From Sulfitobacter aestuariivivens (GTDB taxonomy: Bacteria; Pseudomonadota; Alphaproteobacteria; Rhodobacterales; Rhodobacteraceae), in contig NZ_JACTAG010000002.1 of the NCBI RefSeq assembly GCF_014763045.1, positions 806,001 through 870,000 of the forward strand: a stretch of 64,000 nucleotides of DNA, read 5' to 3'. Each line of letters begins with the position of its first letter. Position 1 is the first letter of the stretch. This document shows positions 26,241-36,279 of this stretch, in pieces. Under the pieces are notes generated by a model. The model saw only the letters and a list, made by a program, of their open reading frames with translations. It made no database searches and was not told the DNA's origin. A program made the position numbers and the translations under genes.

Positions 26241-27269
26241 CTACTCAGCAGCAATGCCACGCTTAGCCGCGGACTCGCGCGCCTTCAACTCTGCCAGAAC
26301 GTCGAACAGCGCATCCATCCGGCGCGGTGCGTCTGTGTCGGGACGATGCGCCGCCGCATCGACAAGGAACGCCACTTCATTGAGCGGCGCGGCAAAAAGT
26401 ACCGGCGACTGTGGCAGCACGATGGTCCCTGCCGCGCGAACACCTGCCTTGCCAATCAACGCGATTTTCTGCGCCTTGGTGGTGCGGGCGCGCCGCGTGA
26501 TGCTGTCGTGCTGGTGGCGGCGCACGGACTTCCCGATCGCGGCATAGATATAACGCGCGGCAAAGATCCCGGCGCGCGCCTGCACCGGCAGTTTGCCGAT
26601 CCCGGCCTCAGACCGGATGTAGAGCCGATGTGCCTCAGCCAGCAGCCGTGCCACCATGCGGCGCACCTGTGGGGTCGCCTGCGGGTCATTCAGAAAGTCC
26701 GCGGGCGTCAGCTCCGCACCACGCAACCAGTCCAGGGGCAGATAGATACGTCCGGCGCGGGCGTCTTCGCCCACGTCACGCGCGATATTCGTCAGTTGCA
26801 TCGCGACACCCAGATCACAGGCCCGCGCCAGCGCATCTGCATCCCGCACACGCATCAGGACGCACATCATCGCCCCCACGGCAGAGGCCACGCGGGCCGA
26901 ATAGGCGCGCACGTCGGACAGGCTATCATAGCGCCGCTCAACCGCATCCCACGCCAAACCTTCAAGCAAGGCCTCAGGCAAGGCGCGCGGCATATCAAAT
27001 GCATCGACGATTGCCGCAAACGCGCGGTCCTCCGGTGCGTTCCGAGGGCGGCCCGCATAGGCCAGATCAAGCCTTTCCTGCAGTTGCAGGACCGCCTGAC
27101 CCTTTGCGATGCCTTCATCGACCTCGTCATCTGCCAGTCGGCAAAAGGCGTAAAGCGCAAGCGCCGGGTCGCGCACCTGTGAGGGCAGCAATTTGGATGC
27201 GGCGTGAAAGGAAAGGGACCCGGTGCGGATCACTCCACGGCAGTATTCCAAGTCTGCTGGTGCAATCAT
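26241..27269 (-). CDS. crtB: 15-cis-phytoene synthase
   Basis: A 342-residue prenyl-prenyl synthase condensing two GGPP to phytoene. The first aspartate-rich site is CRLADDEVDEG near residue 45, and the second is LTNIARDVGEDARAGRIYLP near residue 175. The alphaproteobacterial C-terminal extension is present. It overlaps crtI by ATGA, giving a coupled crtI-crtB-tspO transcript driven from the PpsR-boxed crtI promoter. Confidence 0.95.
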   Translation of the reverse strand: MIAPADLEYCRGVIRTGSLSFHAASKLLPSQVRDPALALYAFCRLADDEVDEGIAKGQAVLQLQERLDLAYAGRPRNAPEDRAFAAIVDAFDMPRALPEALLEGLAWDAVERRYDSLSDVRAYSARVASAVGAMMCVLMRVRDADALARACDLGVAMQLTNIARDVGEDARAGRIYLPLDWLRGAELTPADFLNDPQATPQVRRMVARLLAEAHRLYIRSEAGIGKLPVQARAGIFAARYIYAAIGKSVRRHQHDSITRRARTTKAQKIALIGKAGVRAAGTIVLPQSPVLFAAPLNEVAFLVDAAAHRPDTDAPRRMDALFDVLAELKARESAAKRGIAAE

Positions 27270-28807
27270 TCCGCCGCCATCCCCATTTCACGCTCAGCCA
27301 ACGGCATGTCCGGCACCAGCTTTGCCAACACCTCGGCGCTGGAAACCACACCGGGCAACCCTGCGCCCGGATGCGTGCCTGCGCCAACCAGATAGAGCCC
27401 ACTGGCCTCTTCGCTGACATTGTGCGGCCGAAACCAGGCGCTTTGCAAAATCCGCGGCTCCAGCGAGAAACCCGCGCCATGCGGGCTGAGATACCGATCC
27501 CGGAAGGTTTCTGGTGTAAAGGTCAGCTCAGTCGAGATGTGAGACTGAAACCCCGGAATCACCCCTTCCAGAACCTTTGCGACTTTCTTGCGATAGCGCG
27601 ACTCTTCGACTTTCCAATCCACCGGATCGTCCCAGCCCAGATGCGGCACAGGCGACAGAACATAAAAGGTATCATCGCCCTTTGGCGCGACACCGTCATC
27701 CGTCAAAGACGGGCGATGGATATAAAGGCTCATGTCGTCGGCAAGTTTGCCGCGCAGAAAAATGTCATCCAGCAGCCCTTTGAAGCGCGGGCCATTAACG
27801 ATGGTGTGGTGCCCCACATCGGCCCATTTGCCACGCGTGCCCCGGGTGCCGAAATACCAGACATAAAGTCCCATCGACCACCGCTTGCGCCTGAGCTTGG
27901 GTGCCGTCCACCGTCGCCGAGGATGATTGCGCATCAGATGGGAATAGGTGTGTCCGGCATCGGCGTTGCTGACAACCAACGGTGCCTGAAGCTCTTCGCC
28001 CGATGTCAGCCGGACGCCAGAGGCCGCGCGATCCCGCAACAGGATCTCGTCGACTTGCGTATCGTGACGGATCAAGCCCCCCTGATCGAGAACGACCCGC
28101 GCCATGGCATCGGCAATCGCCTGCACGCCACCAATCGCATAGTGAACGCCAAATTCCTTTTCCAGATGCGCCACCAGCGCATACATCGATGTCACGCGCA
28201 TGGGGTCACCGCCGATGAAAAGCGGATGGAACGACAGCGCCATGCGCAGCCGTTCATCTTTGACCCGCGCGGCGGCATGTCCATAAATCGACCTGTCCGC
28301 CCGCAACCGCGCAAACGTGGGCAAGACCTTGATGGTCTCCCACAGCCGATGCATCGGTTTTGCAACCATGCCTTCGAACCCGACAACATAGCGCTTTTGA
28401 CTGTCACGCAGAAACCGCTTGTACCCCTTCAGATCGCGCGGGTTCAGCCGCGACACCTCGGCAAACATCGCTGCATCGTCGGAACTGGCTTTGAAGTTGG
28501 ATCCGTCAGGCCAGCGAATTTCATAGAACGGGTCGAGGGGCCGCAAATCGACGTCTGTGCGAAAGTCGCGGCCACAATCCGACCAGAGCGTCTCAAATAC
28601 TTGCGGCACAGTAACAATTGTGGGGCCCAGATCGAACCGATGCCCATCCTGCGAAATCGATGATCCACGTCCACCAGCACGATCCAGTCGATCCAGCACT
28701 GTGACAGCATAGCCTTTCGCGCCCAACCGCATGGCGGCGGCCAATCCACCAAGGCCTGCACCAATTACAATCGCCCGATTGTCTGGCATATGAGAGGAAT
28801 CTGTCAT
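27266..28807 (-). CDS. crtI: Phytoene desaturase (CrtI)
   Basis: A 513-residue FAD-dependent desaturase converting phytoene to neurosporene or lycopene. The N-terminal dinucleotide fold is VIGAGLGGLAAAMRLG, followed by VLDRLDRAGGR. The C-terminal GLYLVGAGTHPGAGLPGV is the classical CrtI signature. A PpsR-type box ends 20 bases upstream of its ATG. Given crtA next door, the product probably enters the spheroidene pathway. Confidence 0.96.
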   Translation of the reverse strand: MTDSSHMPDNRAIVIGAGLGGLAAAMRLGAKGYAVTVLDRLDRAGGRGSSISQDGHRFDLGPTIVTVPQVFETLWSDCGRDFRTDVDLRPLDPFYEIRWPDGSNFKASSDDAAMFAEVSRLNPRDLKGYKRFLRDSQKRYVVGFEGMVAKPMHRLWETIKVLPTFARLRADRSIYGHAAARVKDERLRMALSFHPLFIGGDPMRVTSMYALVAHLEKEFGVHYAIGGVQAIADAMARVVLDQGGLIRHDTQVDEILLRDRAASGVRLTSGEELQAPLVVSNADAGHTYSHLMRNHPRRRWTAPKLRRKRWSMGLYVWYFGTRGTRGKWADVGHHTIVNGPRFKGLLDDIFLRGKLADDMSLYIHRPSLTDDGVAPKGDDTFYVLSPVPHLGWDDPVDWKVEESRYRKKVAKVLEGVIPGFQSHISTELTFTPETFRDRYLSPHGAGFSLEPRILQSAWFRPHNVSEEASGLYLVGAGTHPGAGLPGVVSSAEVLAKLVPDMPLAEREMGMAAE

Positions 28808-28826
28808 GTTATCCTCAGGGTATATC

Positions 28827-28844
28827 TGTCTAGTTTGATTTACA
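28827..28844. promoter_or_regulatory. PpsR/CrtJ box, crtI side
   Basis: TGTCTAGTTTGATTTACA fits the TGT-N12-ACA palindrome bound by PpsR/CrtJ. It lies 20 bases upstream of the crtI ATG and pairs with a second box 54 bases away, the two-site arrangement used for cooperative repression under oxygen. Confidence 0.85.
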
Positions 28845-28880
28845 ATCTATCCGTGGCACCTTTCCAACTTTCCCATCTTG

Positions 28881-28898
28881 TGTAAACTTGTCCTGACA
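28881..28898. promoter_or_regulatory. PpsR/CrtJ box, crtA side
   Basis: TGTAAACTTGTCCTGACA is a second TGT-N12-ACA palindrome, ending 18 bases before the crtA ATG, where it would block transcription of the crtA-bchIDO operon. A bound pair could control both divergent operons. Confidence 0.85.
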
Positions 28899-28916
28899 GT
28901 ATCGGGATTCTCGTTC

Positions 28917-29621
28917 ATGCCTCAGGTCGTCAGCCTCAGCTTCTTTCGCTTTGACACACCTGCCGCTCGCCTATGGGCGTTTGCGATGATGGGTTTGGCG
29001 CGGCGCGGCATGTCCCGTGTCCCGGGCATTGGCTTTTGGAAGCTGTGCGGGTCAGGCACGGGCGAAGGGTTCACGCCCAAGCCCAACCTAAGTGTCTACG
29101 CCATTCTGGCCACATGGCCCGATCTGGAAACAGCAAAATCCACGATCGCAGAAGCGACCGTTTTCGAAAAATATCGCCGCAGGTCGGGCGAAAACTGGAC
29201 TATCTACATGAACACCGCATCCGTGCGGGGCGCATGGTCCGGTCAGGCCCCATTTGAGGTCGGGACGACCCGGAAAGAAGGCCCCGTCGCTGCCCTGACC
29301 CGTGCCACAATCCGTCCCGGCATTCTTGGGCGGTTCTGGGGCCGCGTGCCTGACATATCGGCCATGATCGGCAAGGACCCCAATGTCATCTTCAAGGCGG
29401 GCATCGGCGAAGTCCCCTGGCTGCATCAGGTTACCTTTTCGATCTGGCCGGATACTCAGACAATGAACGGGTTTGCCCGTACAGGCCCGCATGCCGAAGC
29501 GATCAGCGCTGTCCGCAGCGAAGGTTGGTTTCGCGAAGAACTCTATGCCCGCTTTTCGCTGTTGTCTGAAGAAGGCAGCTGGGGCGGCACCTCACCTCTT
29601 GCCCGACTGGACGCGTCATGA
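28917..29621 (+). CDS. crtA: Spheroidene monooxygenase
   Basis: A 234-residue heme-dependent oxygenase converting spheroidene to spheroidenone. The family pattern is clear: LSFFRFD at the start, PGIGFWKLCGSGTGEGFTP near residue 40 and RRSGENWTIYMN near residue 85. The start at MPQVVS matches relatives. Spheroidenone gives red pigmentation and photoprotection in air. It overlaps bchI by ATGA. Confidence 0.93.
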   Translation: MPQVVSLSFFRFDTPAARLWAFAMMGLARRGMSRVPGIGFWKLCGSGTGEGFTPKPNLSVYAILATWPDLETAKSTIAEATVFEKYRRRSGENWTIYMNTASVRGAWSGQAPFEVGTTRKEGPVAALTRATIRPGILGRFWGRVPDISAMIGKDPNVIFKAGIGEVPWLHQVTFSIWPDTQTMNGFARTGPHAEAISAVRSEGWFREELYARFSLLSEEGSWGGTSPLARLDAS

Positions 29622-30625
29622 AACAGCCCTTTCCCTTCTCCGCCATCGTCGGCCAGACCGACATGAAACGCGCGATGATCCTGACGGCCATTGATCCCTC
29701 CATCGGCGGCGTTCTGGTCTTTGGCGACCGTGGCACGGGCAAATCTACTGCGGTGCGCGCTCTTGCGTCCCTGTTGCCCCCAATCAAGGCCGTCAAAGGC
29801 TGCCCGGTGAACAGCGCCAAACCCGCAGATTGCCCGGATTGGGCCGGCGTGAAAGCGCGCCGGACACATGAAATCCCCACGCCGGTCGTCGACCTGCCGC
29901 TTGGTGTTTCCGAGGATCGCGTCACAGGCGCACTGGACATTGAAAAGGCTCTGACAAAGGGCGAAAAGGCGTTTCAGCCCGGATTACTTGCACGCGCGAA
30001 CCGCGGATACCTCTATATTGATGAGGTCAATCTGCTGGAAGATCACATCGTTGATCTTTTGCTGGACGTAGCACAGTCAGGCGAAAACGTGGTGGAACGC
30101 GAGGGCCTTTCCATTCGTCATGCCGCGCGCTTTGTGCTGGTGGGCTCCGGCAACCCAGAAGAGGGCGAGTTGCGCCCGCAACTGCTGGACCGGTTTGGCC
30201 TGTCGGTCGATGTGGCCTCGCCCACAGACATTGACGAACGCATCGAGGTGATCAAGCGCCGCGATGCCTATGACAATGATCACGCGGCCTTCATGCTGCG
30301 CTGGCAGGCAGAAGATGCGGCGCTGCGGGATCGGATCACGTCTGCCCGAAAGGCGCTTACCAAGCTGAAAACCCCTGACCAGACCCTGCGCGACGTTGCA
30401 ACCTTGTGTGTCGAATTGGGCGCAGATGGCTTGCGTGGGGAGCTGACGCTGCTCAAGGCCGCCCGGGCTTATGCCGCCTACCGCGATGACACGGCCCTGA
30501 CACGCGGCCACGTGCGGGATGTGGCAGCCCTTGCCCTGCGCCACCGTCTGCGCCGTGACCCGCTGGATGACGCCGGTTCAGGGACGCGCGTCACACGGAT
30601 CTTGCAGGAAGTGCTGGGCGCATGA
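29618..30625 (+). CDS. bchI: Magnesium chelatase ATPase subunit I
   Basis: A 335-residue AAA+ subunit that, with BchD and BchH, inserts magnesium into protoporphyrin IX. Walker A is GDRGTGKST (36-44), Walker B is LYIDEVNLLEDH near residue 130, and the sensor and arginine-finger region includes LLDRFGLSVDV. It is coupled to crtA and bchD by ATGA overlaps on both sides. Confidence 0.97.
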   Translation: MKQPFPFSAIVGQTDMKRAMILTAIDPSIGGVLVFGDRGTGKSTAVRALASLLPPIKAVKGCPVNSAKPADCPDWAGVKARRTHEIPTPVVDLPLGVSEDRVTGALDIEKALTKGEKAFQPGLLARANRGYLYIDEVNLLEDHIVDLLLDVAQSGENVVEREGLSIRHAARFVLVGSGNPEEGELRPQLLDRFGLSVDVASPTDIDERIEVIKRRDAYDNDHAAFMLRWQAEDAALRDRITSARKALTKLKTPDQTLRDVATLCVELGADGLRGELTLLKAARAYAAYRDDTALTRGHVRDVAALALRHRLRRDPLDDAGSGTRVTRILQEVLGA

Positions 30626-32265
30626 CCGACGCCTGGGATCGGGCGATGACGGCGCTGGCGCTGCTGGCGATTGACCCGATGCTGGGCGGCATCCACCTGC
30701 GCGCGCGGGCCGGTCCGGCACGGCAAGCCTTTGTCGACGCCGCAGCGTCCCTTCCGCACCCTGCGCTGCGCCTGCACCCCGCGATGAGCCCCGAACAGAT
30801 CGATGGCGGGGTTGATCTGACGGCAACCCTTCAACATGGCGCGCTGACCCAAACACGCGGTTTGCTTGATCGCGCGCCAAGTATTCTGACGCTCGCAATG
30901 GCCGAACGCGTGGAGCCTTACCTTGCAGCGCGCCTTGGTGCGTCACTGGACGCACAAGACGGGCACATTCTGATCGCGATGGATGAAGGGCTGGAGGATG
31001 AAACGGTACCCGAAAGTCTGTCAGACCGGCTGGCATTCCAGTTGCATTTGGACGGGCTGGCGATGGGCGACATCGGGAAGATCCTTCTTGCACCGAAACA
31101 GTCTCTGACAAAGAGGATATCTGCTCCTGACGACAGCATCGAACTCTTGGTTGATGTCGCGGTAAGGCTCGGTATTCGTAGCTTGCGTGCCGTTGGATTT
31201 GCCCTGCGCGCCGCCAAAGCGCACGCCGCATTGAATGATCGCAACGCGGTGACCGAAGAGGACATTCATACAGCGATTGCCCTTGTCCTTGCCCCCCGCG
31301 CCACACAGTTGCCGACAGAGGACACACAAGACACGCCGCCGCCAGATATCCCGGAGGACCAAGCGTCCCAAACCCCGGAATCCTTGCCGGATATGCCCGA
31401 CGAGATGCTGCTGGACGCCGTCCAGGCCGTCTTGCCGACAGACATGTTGGACAAGCTGCAGACAGGGCAAAATATTCGCACAGGATCGGGCGCTGGTGCT
31501 GGTGCACGCAAGATCGGCAACCGACGTGGCAGGCCCCTGCCCGCGCGCAACACCCGGACAACGCGGTCAGACGCGCGGGTCGATCTGATGGCCACACTGC
31601 GTGCAGCTCTGCCCTGGCAGACCATCCGCAAGCAGGCTCGCCCTGACCACAAGGGCGCGCATATCCGGCCCTCTGATCTGCGCCATAAGCGGTATCAGAA
31701 CCTTTCGGATCGGCTGTTGATTTTCACGGTCGACGCGTCCGGCTCTGCCGCCATCGCGCGATTGGGTGAGGCAAAGGGCGCTGTTGAACTGCTATTGGGG
31801 CAGGCCTATGCCCGCCGTGATCATGTGGCGCTGGTGGCGTTCAGAGGCACCGAGGCAGAGCTTTTGCTCCCGCCGACCCGCTCGCTGGTGCAGACAAAGC
31901 GGCGTCTGGCCTCGCTGCCCGGCGGTGGGGCGACCCCCCTGGCCGCCGGTCTTGAAGCCGCACAGGAACTGGCGGATGTCTGCGCGCGCAAGGGCCTGAC
32001 GCCAGTGGTCGTTTTGCTGACAGATGGCCGCGCGAATATTGCGCGCGACGGGACAGCAGACCGCGCGCAGGCTGCGTCAGATGCGCAAGCCGTGGCGCGC
32101 GCGCTGCGGGGTAGTGGCACGCAATCCATCGTGATCGACACCGGCAACAGACCAACCTCAGGCCTGCGGGATCTGGCGGATGCGCTGGGCGGCAGCTATC
32201 TGGCTCTGCCCCGCGCGGACGCACAGCAACTCAGCCGTGCGGTTGATGCACAGCTGGCCAGCTGA
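30622..32265 (+). CDS. bchD: Magnesium chelatase subunit D
   Basis: A 547-residue subunit. The N-terminal AAA+-like domain lacks an intact Walker A motif, as usual for BchD. A proline- and acid-rich linker (about 230-270) leads to a C-terminal von Willebrand A domain with the metal-site DASGS at 371-375 and a second loop GGGATPLAAGL. It forms a two-tiered ring with BchI. Coupled to bchI by ATGA, with bchO two bases after. Confidence 0.96.
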   Translation: MTDAWDRAMTALALLAIDPMLGGIHLRARAGPARQAFVDAAASLPHPALRLHPAMSPEQIDGGVDLTATLQHGALTQTRGLLDRAPSILTLAMAERVEPYLAARLGASLDAQDGHILIAMDEGLEDETVPESLSDRLAFQLHLDGLAMGDIGKILLAPKQSLTKRISAPDDSIELLVDVAVRLGIRSLRAVGFALRAAKAHAALNDRNAVTEEDIHTAIALVLAPRATQLPTEDTQDTPPPDIPEDQASQTPESLPDMPDEMLLDAVQAVLPTDMLDKLQTGQNIRTGSGAGAGARKIGNRRGRPLPARNTRTTRSDARVDLMATLRAALPWQTIRKQARPDHKGAHIRPSDLRHKRYQNLSDRLLIFTVDASGSAAIARLGEAKGAVELLLGQAYARRDHVALVAFRGTEAELLLPPTRSLVQTKRRLASLPGGGATPLAAGLEAAQELADVCARKGLTPVVVLLTDGRANIARDGTADRAQAASDAQAVARALRGSGTQSIVIDTGNRPTSGLRDLADALGGSYLALPRADAQQLSRAVDAQLAS

Positions 32266-32267
32266 CG

Positions 32268-33125
32268 ATGGACTGGAAGCGCCATGCGGACACATGGCCC
32301 ATGGCCGACCTCTCCCGCTTTGTGCTGTGCAAACCCCACCGTTGGCATGTGCAAGAGGCAGGCAAGGGCAAAACCCTGATCCTGCTGCATGGGGCGGGGG
32401 GCGCCACCCAAAGCTGGCGGCATTTGTTTCCGCTGCTGTCCAAATCCTTTCACGTGGTCGCCATCGACCTTCCCGGCCAAGGGTTTACCCAGCTTGGGGC
32501 CCGGCAACGGTGCGGGCTGGAGGCGATGGCGGAAGACATCGCAAAACTCGTCACCGCCGAAGGGTGGCGACCCAAGGCGCTGGTTGGCCACTCTGCAGGG
32601 GCTGCAATTGCCCTGCGGATGGCAGAGCAAATGAAACCCGCACCCGTGGTCATTGGTATCAACGCCGCCCTCGCCCCGTTTGAAGGGGTATCCGGCGTGC
32701 TTTTTCCGATTCTAGCCAAGGCACTTTCCGTGATGCCGATGGTGGCCGATCTTTTTGCCGCGACAAACGCCAATCCCAATGCGGTAAAACGTTTGATCGA
32801 CAGCACCGGCTCCCGATTGCCGCGGGAAGAACTGGTCTTCTATCAGGCGCTGGTCAGTGACAGGACACACGTGGATGCAACGCTCCAGATGATGGCGCAA
32901 TGGGATCTTGATCCGCTGTTGGAACGCCTGCCCCAACACCCCTCCGATTGCCTGCTGATTGCGGGCGAAAATGACAAGACGGTGCGCCCGGCGACAAGTC
33001 AGCGCGCAGCGTCGCAGATGCCCCATGCGCGGGTGATAAACCTGCCCGACCTTGGCCATTTGGCACATGAAGAAAATGCCCCGCTTGTGGCAGGGCATAT
33101 CAAGGCATTTCTAGACCCTAACTAG
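32268..33125 (+). CDS. bchO: BchO, alpha/beta hydrolase of magnesium chelatase operon
   Basis: A 285-residue alpha/beta-hydrolase-fold protein with LLHGAGGATQSW as oxyanion loop and the nucleophile elbow GHSAGAA (serine near residue 107); the histidine is in DLGHLAHEE. BchO is always found with bchID but its role in bacteriochlorophyll synthesis is undefined. It ends five bases from the convergent hemA stop. Confidence 0.93.
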   Translation: MDWKRHADTWPMADLSRFVLCKPHRWHVQEAGKGKTLILLHGAGGATQSWRHLFPLLSKSFHVVAIDLPGQGFTQLGARQRCGLEAMAEDIAKLVTAEGWRPKALVGHSAGAAIALRMAEQMKPAPVVIGINAALAPFEGVSGVLFPILAKALSVMPMVADLFAATNANPNAVKRLIDSTGSRLPREELVFYQALVSDRTHVDATLQMMAQWDLDPLLERLPQHPSDCLLIAGENDKTVRPATSQRAASQMPHARVINLPDLGHLAHEENAPLVAGHIKAFLDPN

Positions 33126-33130
33126 CGAAA

Positions 33131-34345
33131 TCAGGCCACCGCATGGCTGACCGCGCACTGCTTCCACAGGTGCGTCAGCGCGTTCAGAAGATGTGCGATA
33201 TCTTCATCACTGTGCAGCGGCGACGGGGTAAAGCGCAGGCGCTCTGTTCCCTTTGGGACGGTGGGATAGTTGATGGGTTGCACGTAGATGCCCCATTCGT
33301 CCATCAGATAATCCGCCAGCATCCGTGTCTTGACCGGGTCCTTGATCATCACCGGCACGATATGACTTTCGTTCATCATGTGCGGAATGCCTGCCCGGTC
33401 CAATCCATCGCGCAACTTCTTGACCTGCGCGCGTTGGCGAATTCGCTCGTCCCGGCTGGTCTTGAGATGCATGATCGACGCCCGCGCAGCAGCAGCAACT
33501 GCAGGCGGCAGGGCCGTAGTGAAGATGAAGCCGGAGGCGAAACTGCGGATAAAATCGCACAGTGCCGCAGACCCCGTGATATATCCCCCCACCACACCGT
33601 ATGCCTTGCCCAGCGTGCCCTCGATCAGGGTGATCCGATCTGCAAGGCCCTCGCGTTCGCTCACACCTCCGCCACGCGGGCCGTAAAGGCCAACGGCGTG
33701 AACCTCGTCAAGATAGGTCATGGCGCCATACTTTTCGGCCACCTCGACAATCTCGCGCATGGGGCAGATGTCGCCATCCATGGAATAGACACTTTCAAAT
33801 GCGACGATCTTGGGCACGTTGGCAGGCAGCGCCTGCAGCTTGGCCTCCAGATCAGCCACGTCGTTGTGCTTCCAGATCACCTTTTTAGCCTTGGAATGCC
33901 GGATGCCCTCAATCATCGACGCATGGTTGCCTGCGTCGCTCAGGATCACGCAGTTTTCCAGCCGGCTGCCCAGACAGGATAGAGCGGCCCAGTTGGACAC
34001 GTAACCAGAGGTGAACAAAAGCGCCGCTTCCTTACCATGCAGATCGGCCAATTCTGCCTCCAGCAATAGATGGTCATGGTTGGTGCCGGAAATGTTGCGC
34101 GTGCCGCCCGCGCCCGTGCCAGTGCGTTGAACCGCTTCGCACATCGCCGCGATGGTCAGCGGGTTCTGCCCCATGCCCAGGTAATCGTTGGAACACCACA
34201 CAGTTACATCCCGCTTTTCGCCATCGACGTGATTGGCAGCCTTGGGAAACTTCCCGCATTTGCGCTCAAGTTCGGCAAAATAGCGGTAGTTGCCTTCCTC
34301 TTTCAGCGCATCGATTTGGGTTTGGAATAATGCGTCAAAGTTCAT
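33131..34345 (-). CDS. hemA: 5-Aminolevulinate synthase
   Basis: A 404-residue PLP enzyme making 5-aminolevulinate from glycine and succinyl-CoA, the first committed tetrapyrrole step. The PLP lysine is K247 in [12 protein letters not shown]. The glycine-rich [11 protein letters not shown] and [13 protein letters not shown] are present. It is the last gene of the bchF-to-hemA superoperon, and its start overlaps the end of puhE by 11 bases, tying precursor supply to photosystem assembly. Confidence 0.96.
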   Translation of the reverse strand: MNFDALFQTQIDALKEEGNYRYFAELERKCGKFPKAANHVDGEKRDVTVWCSNDYLGMGQNPLTIAAMCEAVQRTGTGAGGTRNISGTNHDHLLLEAELADLHGKEAALLFTSGYVSNWAALSCLGSRLENCVILSDAGNHASMIEGIRHSKAKKVIWKHNDVADLEAKLQALPANVPKIVAFESVYSMDGDICPMREIVEVAEKYGAMTYLDEVHAVGLYGPRGGGVSEREGLADRITLIEGTLGKAYGVVGGYITGSAALCDFIRSFASGFIFTTALPPAVAAAARASIMHLKTSRDERIRQRAQVKKLRDGLDRAGIPHMMNESHIVPVMIKDPVKTRMLADYLMDEWGIYVQPINYPTVPKGTERLRFTPSPLHSDEDIAHLLNALTHLWKQCAVSHAVA

Positions 34346-35141
34346 CGGGAATATCCTGTCTTGTCGTGGGCGGGCTGGGCAGCATCCAGCGCCAGAGTTT
34401 TGCATCAGGCAGGGGCACTACCATCAGCCAATGCTCAATAGCCGCGAGCGTGGCCATTGCTGTGAGGAGGGCGAAACCGGCTGTCGCCGCCGGATCGGTT
34501 GCTGAAATCCACCGCTCTGCAAAGCAGACGGCAGTGATGCTCAGAAACGTCACGCCGATAGGAAAGGCCGCTGTGATCGGCCCTTGCCGGAAATAGGATT
34601 TGAGGTGCTGCAAAGGCTGCGGCACGAATTCGGTATTGATGCGCGGCACACCGAAAAAGAGGTTCAGCTTTGCCGAAATGCGCGCCACGAAAAGGATGAC
34701 GTAGGTCCAGAACCCAATGGTATTCTCTGCCCCTGCCGTTGCCAGCGTGATCAACGCCAGGGCGGCCAGCAGCAAAAGCTCGTGATGCGATATCGTGCGC
34801 CATGCGCGCTCAAACCGCGCGGCACCGGTCAGCCCGTCAGGGCAGGCGCGACGCTCTGACCCGGTGATGACACCGCTGAGGAAGGCCAGTTCAATCCAGC
34901 CCCAGATCAGCAAGACACTGAAGAACGCGACATAGGCGTTGGTCACGGTCAACGCACTTGCTGACACCACAACGCCTGCCGCCCCCAGCGCCAGCAAAGG
35001 CACGCTTAGAAAAACATTGCGTCCATGCGCCACCGCATCGCCCCCATCCGCGCGCCGCACCACCAAAAGGATCGCCCCGGTGAAGAACCACCAGGCGAAA
35101 ACGGCAATGCCAGCTGCGATGAAGGGCGAAGCGAAGGTCAT
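34335..35141 (-). CDS. puhE: PuhE, photosynthetic complex assembly membrane protein
   Basis: A 268-residue integral membrane protein with about seven hydrophobic helices. It begins with [20 protein letters not shown] and contains [22 protein letters not shown], the recognisable PuhE block. Position between acsF and hemA is the normal one in Rhodobacterales. PuhE affects reaction-centre levels and pigment output; its mechanism is unknown. Confidence 0.88.
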   Translation of the reverse strand: MTFASPFIAAGIAVFAWWFFTGAILLVVRRADGGDAVAHGRNVFLSVPLLALGAAGVVVSASALTVTNAYVAFFSVLLIWGWIELAFLSGVITGSERRACPDGLTGAARFERAWRTISHHELLLLAALALITLATAGAENTIGFWTYVILFVARISAKLNLFFGVPRINTEFVPQPLQHLKSYFRQGPITAAFPIGVTFLSITAVCFAERWISATDPAATAGFALLTAMATLAAIEHWLMVVPLPDAKLWRWMLPSPPTTRQDIPDEL

Positions 35142-35145
35142 CGGG

Positions 35146-36279
35146 TCAATACGCCGGTTGCAGGCGCGGGTTTTCGGGCACCGCGTTGTGAATGGCAGGG
35201 ATGGTCAGAACCGAAACGAACGCCGTCGCCGCCTTGGCCATGCCAACGACACGGCTGATCATGCCGCCCACGCCACCGCGTTTCTTGGCCGCCGCGATCT
35301 GGCGGCTGGCGGCTTCCATCCGGTCCAGGTTCTTGCGCCAGCGCCGATGCTCAATGTCCAGGGTGAAGGGAAAGACCTGCTTGGAGATCTCCGACGTCTT
35401 GCGGAATACCTCCTGTCCATACCAGGTCACGTCGACCCCAAGCGCCTCGTGAAACAATGGCCGCTGATGATCGCGGACCCACATGGTGGAATACACCGCC
35501 GTCAGGAAAAACTTGATCCACAGCTTGTTGGTAAAGCTTTCCGTCAGTTTAGGGTCTGTTTTCATCAGCAGGGCAAACGCCTCGCCGTGGGAAAACTCAT
35601 CATTGCACCACTCGCGGAACCATTTGAATATCGGGTGGAACCGATGTTCCGGATGGGCCTCCAGATGGCGGAAGATGGTGATGTAACGGGCATACCCGAT
35701 CTTCTCGGACAGATAGGTCGCATAGTAGATGAACTTGGGGCGGAAGTAGGTGTACTTCTTTTGCTGGGTGAGAAACCCGAGGTTCACGCGAATACCAGCC
35801 TCGCGCAGGGCATCGTTGATGAACCCCGCATGGCGGGCCTCGTCGCGGGCCATCAGCTGAAACAGCGTTGTGATATCCGCGTTCGACCCGCGTCGCTTCA
35901 TTTCCTTGTAAAGCACACAGCCAGAGAATTCTGCCGTGCAGGATGAGATCAGGAAGTCGATGAACTCTGCCTTAAGCGCAGGCTCCATCCCATCCCAGTC
36001 AACGGTATCCCAGTCCTCGTTTTTCTTGAAATGGCCTTTATTAGGGTCTGATTTCATCTGATTGATCAGCTTGTCCCAGTCCGCGCGTACGGGCGAGACA
36101 TCAATCGCGTCCATTTCGTCAAAATCCGTTGTGTAGAATCGTGGCGTCAGCAGCGTGTTCTGCATCGCCACTTCGGTTGCCTTCTCGGATGTCATCGGCG
36201 TATCGAGCGCGTCTTGCGCCGCGATGGCCTCTTCTGCGGTGGCCGCGTCTGCCGAATGCAAGGGTGACTGCGCGTTCAT
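35146..36279 (-). CDS. acsF: Aerobic Mg-protoporphyrin IX monomethyl ester cyclase
   Basis: A 377-residue diiron oxygenase that closes ring E using O2. Iron ligands are expected in the ExxH motifs such as ARDEARHAGF (near residue 155) and in CNDEFSHGEAFA (near residue 225). The start at MNAQSPL overlaps the stop of the upstream small gene by ATGA. No anaerobic bchE is present in this window, in line with aerobic pigment synthesis. Confidence 0.96.
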   Translation of the reverse strand: MNAQSPLHSADAATAEEAIAAQDALDTPMTSEKATEVAMQNTLLTPRFYTTDFDEMDAIDVSPVRADWDKLINQMKSDPNKGHFKKNEDWDTVDWDGMEPALKAEFIDFLISSCTAEFSGCVLYKEMKRRGSNADITTLFQLMARDEARHAGFINDALREAGIRVNLGFLTQQKKYTYFRPKFIYYATYLSEKIGYARYITIFRHLEAHPEHRFHPIFKWFREWCNDEFSHGEAFALLMKTDPKLTESFTNKLWIKFFLTAVYSTMWVRDHQRPLFHEALGVDVTWYGQEVFRKTSEISKQVFPFTLDIEHRRWRKNLDRMEAASRQIAAAKKRGGVGGMISRVVGMAKAATAFVSVLTIPAIHNAVPENPRLQPAY

